From: Candidatus Omnitrophota bacterium | Lineage (GTDB): Bacteria; Ratteibacteria; UBA8468; B48-G9; JAFGKM01 | Length of the DNA stretch: 7,679 nucleotides | Direction of reading: 5' to 3' | Assembly: GCA_023818785.1 (NCBI GenBank) | Contig: JAMWCO010000063.1 | Span: 1-7,679 of the forward strand | Program-made: the position numbers and the translations under genes | The notes under the pieces: model-generated | Seen by the model: the letters and a program-made list of their open reading frames with translations, nothing else | Database searches by the model: none | Told to the model about the DNA's origin: nothing | In this document: one piece after another, positions 1 to 5,964 of the stretch | Numbering within the stretch: position 1 is the first letter of the stretch | Layout of the letters: each line of letters starts with the position of its first letter

Positions 1-1110
1 TTGTTCAACTTTTATTTTTTCTATTTCCGGTTCTAAAACTTCTTGATATTCAGGATAAATACCATATTTCTTTACAAGTTCTATTACATAACAATATTGC
101 TGAAAACTAACATCTTTTGGTATAGAATGGTCTGAATGATAAATATAACCTCCATTTTTCTTTGCAATTTCAAATTTTCTTTTTATTTCTTCTTCTATTT
201 TTGTAGGGTCTGGGTCTTTCATCAATCTTACATCTATTCCGCCCATAAAAGAAAGTTTATCTCCATATTTTTCTTTCAATTCAATTAAATCCATCCCTGC
301 TTTAACTTCAAGTGGTTGAAGACAATCAAGTCCTACATCAATTAAAATTGGAATTAGTTCCTTTACATTTCCACAAGAGTGAAGCAATACTTTCATGCCT
401 TTTGAATGGAAATAATCATATACAATTTTATCTGCTTGGTAATGTGTTTTCATATATGTATCAGGAGAAAATAAAAGACCATTCTTATATCCCATATCAT
501 TATATAAAAAAGCAGCATCAAATTTAAATCCATTTTTAATCATTAAATCAGCCATAATAAGTATAAGTTCTGCAAGTGTCATAATCATTTCTTTAACCCA
601 ATCAGGGTCTTCAACCATTGTAATTAAAAGTTGTTCTGATTTCATATAACCTTGAAGAACATCATATCCATATCCACCTGAAAAACAACAGAATTTACCT
701 TCTTCATATACTGTCTTGTTTCTTGAAAGTCCACTTGCCCAGTCAACCCTTGTCCAATCAGGTTTAAGTAATTTTTTTATTTCTTTCCAGTCATCTTTTG
801 TTTTTATTGGCCAGTCAATGATTTCAGGTGTTGTTGAATAGTCTCTATGATTTTTCCTCTTGCCACCTTGCGGAGTTGTTGTAATTATATATTCTTCATT
901 TCTTTCAACAACTTTTACTGGGAATCTTGGACTTGTATCTGCACCAAAAAATTCAAATTCATATCCAAAATATTCAGCAGGACTTATATCTTCAGGAAGT
1001 CCTTCTTTATACCATCTTTTTACAGTTGCACCCCAAGGCGAATCATGAATTGGAACTCTATCAGGAATTTGATGATTTAAAACCTTTAAAATCCTCTCTC
1101 TACTTGTCAT
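1..1110 (-). CDS. URO-D superfamily protein (uroporphyrinogen decarboxylase-like / corrinoid methyltransferase-like), 3' end cut by window
   Basis: I translated this by hand from the ATG at 1108-1110; 370 codons stay open to the window edge, so the C-terminus is missing. The start has a strong AAGGAGGG site. The protein opens with TSRERILKVLN and then PDRVPI (residues 16-21), the usual opening of URO-D-like proteins. It continues with NDMG (204-207) before LLFSPDTY, LLHSCGN (242-248) with an H244-x-C246 pair, FMGGID (288-293) and YHSDHSIP (324-331) near the end. This follows the TIM-barrel layout of the superfamily. The H-x-C pair resembles part of the zinc site of MtaA/CmuA-type methyl-corrinoid:thiol methyltransferases. 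True HemE is less likely, because its N-terminal arginine-rich substrate motif is not evident. The family usually has about 340-390 residues, so little should be lost. It overlaps tsaE by 4 bp (ATGA), which implies translational coupling. Superfamily membership is firm; substrate and reaction are not known. Confidence 0.88.
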   Translation of the reverse strand, partial: MTSRERILKVLNHQIPDRVPIHDSPWGATVKRWYKEGLPEDISPAEYFGYEFEFFGADTSPRFPVKVVERNEEYIITTTPQGGKRKNHRDYSTTPEIIDWPIKTKDDWKEIKKLLKPDWTRVDWASGLSRNKTVYEEGKFCCFSGGYGYDVLQGYMKSEQLLITMVEDPDWVKEMIMTLAELILIMADLMIKNGFKFDAAFLYNDMGYKNGLLFSPDTYMKTHYQADKIVYDYFHSKGMKVLLHSCGNVKELIPILIDVGLDCLQPLEVKAGMDLIELKEKYGDKLSFMGGIDVRLMKDPDPTKIEEEIKRKFEIAKKNGGYIYHSDHSIPKDVSFQQYCYVIELVKKYGIYPEYQEVLEPEIEKIKVEQ

Positions 1111-1526
1111 CTTTCCCTCCTTAGATTTTTAATTTCAATTATTCTTTCATTTTCGCCAACCATTTTTATTTTTACATAAATAGAGTTCTTTGGCAAATTT
1201 TTTTTTATCTTTTCCGCCCATTCAACTAAAATCAGTCCTTTATTAATATAGTCAAACCAACCAATATCAATAAGTTCATCAAAACTTTTAAGCCGATAAA
1301 GGTCAAAATGAAAAATAGGAAATTTACCTTCATATTCATTTACTATAACAAAAGATGGACTAAAAACATTACTTTTTGAAAAATATTTAACAATACCTTT
1401 AATCATTGTCGTTTTCCCAGTCCCAAGTTCACCTACCAATCCAACTATGTCTCCCTTTTTTAAATATTTTGCAATTTTCTCTCCAAGTTTTATTGTCTCT
1501 TTATAATTTTTTGTATAAAATATCAT
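1107..1526 (-). CDS. tsaE: TsaE, tRNA threonylcarbamoyladenosine biosynthesis ATPase
   Basis: This is a 139-residue P-loop protein of the YjeE/TsaE family, at close to full family length. TsaE is the ATPase that works with TsaB and TsaD to form t6A at position 37 of tRNAs reading ANN codons; it is cytoplasmic. Visible motifs, in order, are the Walker A loop GELGTGKT (32-39, Lys38), SPSFVIVNEY (56-65, the family's SPTF.xxxxY block), HFDLYRL (73-79) and VEWAEK (101-106), which matches the conserved EW.E element. The lysine- and arginine-rich C-terminus (LRRER) is normal. No Shine-Dalgarno sequence precedes the ATG; a plausible promoter ends seven bases upstream, so the transcript may be leaderless. 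The gene diverges from the 6S RNA gene and is followed, with a 4-bp overlap, by the URO-D-like gene. tsaB and tsaD are not in the window. Confidence 0.95.
   Translation of the reverse strand: MIFYTKNYKETIKLGEKIAKYLKKGDIVGLVGELGTGKTTMIKGIVKYFSKSNVFSPSFVIVNEYEGKFPIFHFDLYRLKSFDELIDIGWFDYINKGLILVEWAEKIKKNLPKNSIYVKIKMVGENERIIEIKNLRRER
1115..1122 (-). promoter_or_regulatory. Shine-Dalgarno site of the URO-D-like gene
   Basis: On the minus strand this reads AAGGAGGG, four bases before the ATG at 1110. It lies inside the last codons of tsaE, so the downstream gene can be translated from the same message, and it settles the choice of start codon. Confidence 0.8.
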
Positions 1527-1561
1527 AAAAAGATTTTACTTTTTATTTTAAAAAAGGTAAA
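1526..1561 (-). promoter_or_regulatory. Predicted tsaE promoter (possibly leaderless transcript)
   Basis: On the minus strand, TTTACC (1556-1561, -35-like, 4 of 6 matches to TTGACA) is followed by a 17-base spacer and TAAAAT (1533-1538, -10-like). The next six bases are CTTTTT, which places the expected +1 on the A of the tsaE ATG at 1526. The two elements occupy almost the same bases as the -10 and -35 of the forward 6S promoter. In such AT-rich DNA, chance matches are possible. Confidence 0.5.
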
Positions 1562-1570
1562 ATATATATG
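1535..1570 (+). promoter_or_regulatory. Predicted 6S RNA promoter
   Basis: TTTACT (1535-1540) and TAAAAT (1558-1563) are separated by 17 bases, the ideal sigma70-type spacing. The predicted start is G1570, immediately before the 5' strand of the 6S closing stem, which supports the placement. The elements overlap the minus-strand tsaE promoter in mirror image (ATTTTAC at 1533-1539, GTAAAAT at 1557-1563). Confidence 0.6.
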
Positions 1571-1750
1571 CCTGTTCCGGACGCGGAGATTTAAGAACCC
1601 TTGAGCCAACGACCATATATTGGGAGCCAAGTCCGGATAGGGCTGACATGTCTGTTACTTTATGTAACGGAAAGTCAAAACTATCTGGGGAGGCACCCAC
1701 TTTAAAATACGGGTCTCAAAGGGTAAAATCTCTACGCCGGAACGGGTTTT
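1570..1750 (+). ncRNA. ssrS: 6S RNA (RNA polymerase-binding regulator)
   Basis: This noncoding, more GC-rich segment of about 180 nt folds into the 6S layout. The closing stem pairs 1571-1580 with 1737-1746 (ten pairs, one a G-U), 1585-1592 with 1726-1733 (eight pairs), and 1597-1605 with 1715-1724 around one bulge. A large central bubble follows, with a small hairpin on its 3' side (ACCC 1695-1698 with GGGT 1711-1714). The terminal arm pairs CCGGATAG 1633-1640 with 1681-1688, then GAC/GTC, then TCTGTTAC 1651-1658 with 1664-1671 around a TTTAT loop. 6S RNA mimics an open promoter, sequesters housekeeping RNA polymerase in stationary phase, and templates short pRNAs. Length, topology, the ACCCTTGAGCC and GGCACCCAC sequence style and a well-placed promoter all agree. 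A T-run follows the closing stem at 1747-1751; the exact 3' end is uncertain. The identification rests on hand folding, not a covariance model. Confidence 0.82.
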
Positions 1751-1783
1751 TAAAATATTTCTATTTGTGGTATAATATATTAA
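1749..1783 (+). promoter_or_regulatory. Promoter of the tRNA-Tyr/tRNA-Gly (and probably tig) transcript
   Basis: A perfect -10 box TATAAT (1771-1776) is preceded by TG at 1768-1769, forming an extended -10. A weak -35-like TTTAAA lies at 1749-1754 with a 16-base spacer. The predicted start, near 1783, leaves a 4-nt leader before tRNA-Tyr. I see no comparable promoter between tRNA-Gly and tig, so this may drive the downstream protein genes as well. Confidence 0.72.
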
Positions 1784-1786
1784 ATT

Positions 1787-1870
1787 GGGCAGGTGGCCGA
1801 GTGGACAATGGCAGCAGACTGTAAATCTGCCGGCTTTATGCCTTCGGAGGTTCAAATCCTTCCCTGCCCA
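1787..1870 (+). tRNA. tRNA-Tyr (anticodon GUA)
   Basis: The acceptor stem pairs GGGCAGG (1787-1793) with CCTGCCC (1863-1869), with discriminator A1870. The anticodon stem GCAGA/TCTGC (1814-1818, 1826-1830) encloses the loop CTGTAAA, with anticodon GTA at 1821-1823. A long variable arm (about 1831-1845) marks a class II tRNA, as expected for bacterial tRNA-Tyr. The T arm pairs 1846-1850 with 1858-1862 around TTCAAAT. The 3' CCA is not encoded (ACT follows the discriminator), so it must be added by a nucleotidyltransferase. Confidence 0.97.
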
Positions 1871-1871
1871 A

Positions 1872-1905
1872 CTAAATTTTCCGAACCGGGTTCGGTAAGA
1901 TTTAG
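1872..1905 (+). other. 15-bp hairpin filling the tRNA-Tyr/tRNA-Gly spacer
   Basis: Bases 1872-1886 pair with 1890-1905 as 15 base pairs, one of them T-G, with a single bulged T at 1896 and a CGG triloop (1887-1889). The stem starts two bases after the last base of tRNA-Tyr and ends seven bases before tRNA-Gly. No T-run follows it, so it does not look like an intrinsic terminator. A role in tRNA precursor processing or in stabilising the downstream message is inference. Confidence 0.6.
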
Positions 1906-1912
1906 GGAATAG

Positions 1913-1983
1913 GCGGGGTTGGTTTAATGGTAAAATATCAGCCTTCCAAGCTGAGGATACGGGTTCGATTCCCGTACCCCGCT
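1913..1983 (+). tRNA. tRNA-Gly (anticodon UCC)
   Basis: The acceptor stem pairs GCGGGGT (1913-1919) with ACCCCGC (1976-1982), with discriminator T1983, the usual base for bacterial tRNA-Gly. The anticodon stem TCAGC/GCTGA (1938-1942, 1950-1954) encloses CTTCCAA, with anticodon TCC at 1945-1947. The T arm ACGGG/CCCGT surrounds TTCGATT (1964-1970). The 71-nt length is normal for class I tRNA-Gly without an encoded CCA. It is probably co-transcribed with tRNA-Tyr; the tig start codon is only 33 bp downstream. Confidence 0.97.
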
Positions 1984-2016
1984 TTTTAAAAATTTAATAA
2001 TGGAGGGCAAGAATAA

Positions 2017-3018
2017 ATGAAAATAGATATAAATAAAAAGGGTGAAATTGAGATAGAATTGATATGTGAAGCAGATAAAAAAGAGATTGAAGAAGAGAAA
2101 AATAGGATAGTTAAAGAGATAAAAAAAGATGTAGAAATTGAGGGTTTTAGAAAAGGAAAAGTTCCAGAAAATATAATTGAAAAAAGATTTACTGATAAGA
2201 TTAAAGAAGAGATATTGAAAAACATTATTTCAAAAGCATATTTTCAAACAGTTAAAAAAGAAAATTTTATACCAATAGTTGAACCAGAGATTTATGATGT
2301 TGAATTTACTGATGATAAACTCTCATTTAAAATTGAAATGGAGTTAAAACCAAAAGTGGAAATAAAAAAATATAAAGGAATTACAGTCAGAAAAGTAGAA
2401 CAAAAAGATGTGAAAGAAGAAGATGTAGAAAATGCACTGAGAGAATTTGAAAAAAGACCTGAATTTGCCTCTTCTATAATTGACCTTGAAAAAAGACAAA
2501 TGTGGAAAAAAAGAATTAGGGAAGAACTTGAAGAAAAAGAGAAAAATAATGCCAAAATGGAAGAAGAAAAACAATTATGGGATGGTCTTTTTAAAAACGC
2601 TAAATTTCCAATTCCTGAAAAACTTATCAATAAAAGAGCATCTAAATATACAGAAGATTATTTAAGAAGAGTAAATTTAAATGGCAAAACAAAAGAAGAA
2701 ATAGAAAGTTATGCAAAAGAACTTTTTAAAATTTTTAGGTCATATGCAGAAGAAGAAGTTAAAAAATATCTTATTTTAGATAAAATAGCAGAAATTGAAA
2801 ATATAAAGGTTGAAGAAAGTGAGTTAAATGAAAAAATAGAAATTTTTAGCAGAACAATAGGTAAACCATTTGAAGAAGTCAAAAAAGAACTTGAAAAAAA
2901 AGGAGAAATAGAAAATTTAAAAGACGAGATAAAAATTGGTAAAGCCTATAGAATTATTAAAGAAAATGTAAACTATATTGAAAAGATTGTTGTTCCAGGA
3001 CAGGAGAGAAAAACATGA
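2017..3018 (+). CDS. tig: Trigger factor lacking the PPIase domain
   Basis: This 333-residue protein is a ribosome-associated chaperone that shields nascent chains. Residues 1 to about 125 form the N-terminal ribosome-binding domain, with the signature GFRKGKVP (43-50) whose F-R-K tip contacts the ribosome near L23. Residues from about 155 to 325 match the helical C-terminal chaperone domain: FPIPEKLINKR (197-207), LILDKIAEIENIKV (252-265), and a final helix ending in VNYIEKI. The FKBP-like peptidyl-prolyl isomerase domain that normally lies between them (about 100 residues in E. coli) is missing: ALREFEKRPEFASSIID (140-156) runs straight into LEKRQMWKKR. The reading frame is intact, so this is a domain-deleted form rather than a broken gene; usual length is about 430-450. 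A GGAGGG site at 2002-2007 supports the start. The protein is very rich in Lys and Glu. The stop overlaps the clpP ATG by 4 bp. Confidence 0.92.
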   Translation: MKIDINKKGEIEIELICEADKKEIEEEKNRIVKEIKKDVEIEGFRKGKVPENIIEKRFTDKIKEEILKNIISKAYFQTVKKENFIPIVEPEIYDVEFTDDKLSFKIEMELKPKVEIKKYKGITVRKVEQKDVKEEDVENALREFEKRPEFASSIIDLEKRQMWKKRIREELEEKEKNNAKMEEEKQLWDGLFKNAKFPIPEKLINKRASKYTEDYLRRVNLNGKTKEEIESYAKELFKIFRSYAEEEVKKYLILDKIAEIENIKVEESELNEKIEIFSRTIGKPFEEVKKELEKKGEIENLKDEIKIGKAYRIIKENVNYIEKIVVPGQERKT

Positions 3019-3611
3019 AAGAGCAACTTATCCCTTATGTAATAGAAACAACAGAAAGAGGAGAAAGGGCATATGATATCTATTCCCGTTTGTTAAAAGA
3101 TAGGATAATTTTTCTTGGTTGTCCTATAACAGACCATATTGCAAACATCATAATTGCTGAATTTTTATTTTTACAGAATGAAGACCCTAAAAAAGATATT
3201 CATCTATATTTAAATACTCCTGGTGGTTCAATAACAGCAGGACTTGCAATATATGATACAATGCAATATGTTTCCTGTGATGTTTGCACTTATTGTATTG
3301 GACAAGCAGCAAGTATGGGAGCAGTTTTACTTGCTGGTGGAACAAAAGGGAAAAGATTTTTATTACCTCATAGTAGAGTTTTAATTCATCAACCATGGGG
3401 AGGGGTGGAAGGAAGTGTTATTGATGTAAGTATTCATACAAAAGAGATGATAAGATTAAGGCAGATAATAAATGAAATTTTATCTTTACATACAGGGCAA
3501 CCTATAAAAAAAATTGAAAAAGATACGGAAAGAGATTATTTTATGAGTTCAGAAGAAGCAATAAGTTATGGGCTTGCTGATAAAATAATAAGCCCAAATA
3601 AATTACTTTAA
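3015..3611 (+). CDS. clpP: ATP-dependent Clp protease proteolytic subunit ClpP
   Basis: This 198-residue serine protease forms tetradecameric chambers and degrades proteins fed by a Clp ATPase. Catalytic residues follow E. coli spacing exactly: Ser100 in GQAASMGA, His125 in VLIHQP and Asp174 in TERD (25 and 49 residues apart). Other hallmarks are RGERAYDIYSRLLKDR (15-30), the oxyanion-loop region TPGGSITAG (68-76), and the handle and C-terminal block EEAISYGLADKI (180-191). The N-terminus (LIPYVIE) starts almost at the mature position, so there is little or no propeptide. GGAGAG at 3003-3008 serves as ribosome-binding site, and the ATG overlaps the tig stop (ATGA). Unusually, three cysteines at 88, 91 and 94 lie on the strand leading to the active-site serine. 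No clpX follows, so the partner ATPase must be encoded elsewhere. Confidence 0.98.
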   Translation: MKEQLIPYVIETTERGERAYDIYSRLLKDRIIFLGCPITDHIANIIIAEFLFLQNEDPKKDIHLYLNTPGGSITAGLAIYDTMQYVSCDVCTYCIGQAASMGAVLLAGGTKGKRFLLPHSRVLIHQPWGGVEGSVIDVSIHTKEMIRLRQIINEILSLHTGQPIKKIEKDTERDYFMSSEEAISYGLADKIISPNKLL

Positions 3612-3612
3612 A

Positions 3613-5949
3613 ATGGCATTATTAAAAAAAAATGAAATTAGAATAAGAAGGAAAAATGCTCCTTGCTTACCTTTAAGAGACCTTATTATTTTCCCCCATA
3701 TGGTTGTACCCCTTTTTGTTGGTAGAACTAAATCATTAAATGCTGTTGAAGAGAGTATTTCAAATGAGAATGGGAATCTTATTGTAGTTTTTCAGAAAGA
3801 CCCTAACATAGAAGAACCAAAATACCAAGATATATATTCAACAGGAGTTTTAACAAAAATAATACAGAGTTTAAAAGAAACAACAGGAGTAATGAAAATA
3901 TTGGTTGAAGTTTTAGAAAGGGTTAAAATTACTGATTTATCCATTTATAAAAACTATTTTTCAGTAAACTTTGAGTTTATTAAGGAAGATCTCCAACAGG
4001 ATACAGAAACAGAAGCAATGGTGAGGTTATTACTTGACTTATTACAGAAATATTTATCACTTAATGTATCTGTTCCTAAGGAATTATATGTGACGATTTC
4101 AACAATGGATGACCATTCAAAAATATGTGATAGTATTGCAGGATATTTACCTTTAAAACTTAAGGATAAATCTAAAATACTTGAAACCATTCCTTTAAAG
4201 GAAAGATTAAATATAACAATAGATGTTTTGAATAAAGAAATAAGTGTTCTTGAAGTTCAGAAGAAGATTCAAGATAAAGTTGTTAAGAAAATAGAAGATA
4301 CACAAAGACAATATATACTAACAGAGCAACTAAAACAAATACAAAGAGAACTTGGGAAAGAAGAAGAAACACCTGAAATTATTGAATTGAAAGAAAAAAT
4401 TGAAAAAGCAAATATGCCTAAAAATGTTGAAGAAAAAGCACTGGAAGAACTTAATCGTCTTTCAAAGATGATGCCTCTTTCACCTGAAGCAACTGTATCA
4501 AGAACATATATTGAATGGCTTTGTAATTTACCATGGGCTATTTCAACAGAGGATAACCTTGATATAAAACATGCTAAAAAAATTCTTGATGAAGACCATT
4601 ATGGACTTGAAAAAGTTAAAGAAAGAATACTTGAATATCTTGCTGTAAGAAGTAGAACTGATTCATTGAGAGGGCCAATTTTATGTTTTGTTGGACCTCC
4701 TGGAGTTGGTAAAACATCTCTTGGAAAGTCAATTGCTCGTGCTCTTGGTAGAAAATTTGTGAGAGTTTCTCTTGGTGGGATAAGAGATGAAGCAGAAATA
4801 AGAGGGCATAGAAGAACATATATTGGTTCTTTACCTGGAAGAATAATACAATCAATGAGAAAAGCAGGTGTTAATAATCCTGTTTTCCTTCTTGATGAAA
4901 TTGATAAACTTGGTAAAGATTTCAGAGGAGACCCTGCAAGTGCATTACTTGAAGTTTTAGACCCTGAACAGAATAAAAATTTTTCTGACCATTATCTTGA
5001 AGTTGAATTTGATTTATCAAAAGTTTTATTTATAACAACTGCCAATACAGAATTTACAATACCTCCCCCGCTTTTAGATAGAATGGAGGTTATATCATTA
5101 CCTGGATATACAATGTGGGAGAAAAAAGAAATTGCAAAACATTTTTTAATTCCAAGGCAGATGAAGGAGCATGGATTAACAGAAAACAATATAAAATTTT
5201 CAGAAGAAGTAATTTTTAAAATTATAAAAAATTATACAAGAGAAGCAGGGGTTAGAAATCTTGAAAGAGAAATCGCAAATATATGTAGAAAGGTAACTAA
5301 GGAGATTGTTGAGAAGAAAAAAGAAGGGCCTTATTTAATAACAACAAAAAATATTGAAAAATATCTTGGGCCTGAAAAATTTACATCCCTTGAAATAGAA
5401 AAAGAGAATAAAGTTGGAGTTGCAACAGGGATGGCATGGACTGAATATGGTGGAGAAATTATTTTTACAGAAGTTTTAACAATGAAGGGGAAAGGCGATT
5501 TAATTTTAACAGGACAACTTGGAGAGGTTATGAAAGAATCAGCAAGAGCTGCTTTAAGTTATGTTCGTGCTCATGCAGAAGAATTTGGTATAAATCCAGA
5601 TTTCTATAAAGAGATTGACATTCATATTCATGTTCCAGAAGGAGCAATACCAAAAGATGGTCCTTCTGCAGGGGTTACAATCATTACAGCACTTGTTTCA
5701 AATTTAACAGGTAGACCTGTTGACGCAAATTTAGCAATGACTGGAGAGATAACATTACAAGGTAAGATTTTGAAGATTGGAGGATTAAAAGCAAAGATAC
5801 TTGCTGCACATAGAGCAGGAATTAAAAAAGTAATAATACCAAAAGAAAATGATAAAGACCTTGCTGAAATTCCAAAGAAAGTTAAAGAATCATTACAGAT
5901 AATAGAAGTTGAAGATATAAAGGAGGTTTTAAAAAATGCATTAGTTTAA
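3613..5949 (+). CDS. lon: ATP-dependent protease La (Lon)
   Basis: This 778-residue homohexameric AAA+ protease degrades misfolded and regulatory proteins in the cytoplasm; length matches the E. coli type (784). The N-terminal LON substrate domain begins at PCLPLRDLIIFPHMVVPLF (about 17-35) and extends to about 205, followed by a coiled-coil-like segment (about 205-285). The AAA+ module has Walker A GPPGVGKT (361-368), Walker B FLLDEID (425-431), sensor-1 Asn478 in TTAN, Arg490 in LLDRMEVI and the sensor-2 block GVRNLER (546-552). The C-terminal protease domain has the Ser-Lys dyad: Ser685 in PKDGPSAG and Lys728 in GGLKAKIL, 43 residues apart as in E. coli. The start follows the clpP stop by one base and has no Shine-Dalgarno site; the next methionine (30) is inside the conserved domain and an in-frame TAA lies at 3589, so this start stands. 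Expression probably depends on coupling to clpP. Confidence 0.98.
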   Translation: MALLKKNEIRIRRKNAPCLPLRDLIIFPHMVVPLFVGRTKSLNAVEESISNENGNLIVVFQKDPNIEEPKYQDIYSTGVLTKIIQSLKETTGVMKILVEVLERVKITDLSIYKNYFSVNFEFIKEDLQQDTETEAMVRLLLDLLQKYLSLNVSVPKELYVTISTMDDHSKICDSIAGYLPLKLKDKSKILETIPLKERLNITIDVLNKEISVLEVQKKIQDKVVKKIEDTQRQYILTEQLKQIQRELGKEEETPEIIELKEKIEKANMPKNVEEKALEELNRLSKMMPLSPEATVSRTYIEWLCNLPWAISTEDNLDIKHAKKILDEDHYGLEKVKERILEYLAVRSRTDSLRGPILCFVGPPGVGKTSLGKSIARALGRKFVRVSLGGIRDEAEIRGHRRTYIGSLPGRIIQSMRKAGVNNPVFLLDEIDKLGKDFRGDPASALLEVLDPEQNKNFSDHYLEVEFDLSKVLFITTANTEFTIPPPLLDRMEVISLPGYTMWEKKEIAKHFLIPRQMKEHGLTENNIKFSEEVIFKIIKNYTREAGVRNLEREIANICRKVTKEIVEKKKEGPYLITTKNIEKYLGPEKFTSLEIEKENKVGVATGMAWTEYGGEIIFTEVLTMKGKGDLILTGQLGEVMKESARAALSYVRAHAEEFGINPDFYKEIDIHIHVPEGAIPKDGPSAGVTIITALVSNLTGRPVDANLAMTGEITLQGKILKIGGLKAKILAAHRAGIKKVIIPKENDKDLAEIPKKVKESLQIIEVEDIKEVLKNALV

Positions 5950-5964
5950 GAGAAAGGAGATAGA

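Noticed and set aside
312..1124. Several short plus-strand reading frames
   Set aside because: They are antisense to the URO-D-like gene, whose full-length minus-strand translation shows clear family motifs.
1747..1760. Possible intrinsic terminator after the 6S RNA
   Set aside because: The T-run is only five bases and the preceding helix is the long-range closing stem rather than a compact hairpin, so I only treat it as the approximate 3' end.
1655..1855. 66-codon minus-strand reading frame over the 6S/tRNA-Tyr region
   Set aside because: It lies antisense to a well-folded 6S RNA and into a tRNA; it resembles no known family and its openness is a by-product of these RNA genes.
1984..2016. 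Separate tig promoter or heat-shock operator (CIRCE-like)
   Set aside because: I find no -10/-35 pair of reasonable quality and no TTAGCACTC-type inverted repeat in the 33-bp gap.
1986..2630. Ser/Phe-rich minus-strand frames and a short Lys-rich plus-strand frame within tig
   Set aside because: They are complementary or shifted images of Lys/Glu-rich AT-rich codons; the composition is the expected shadow of tig.
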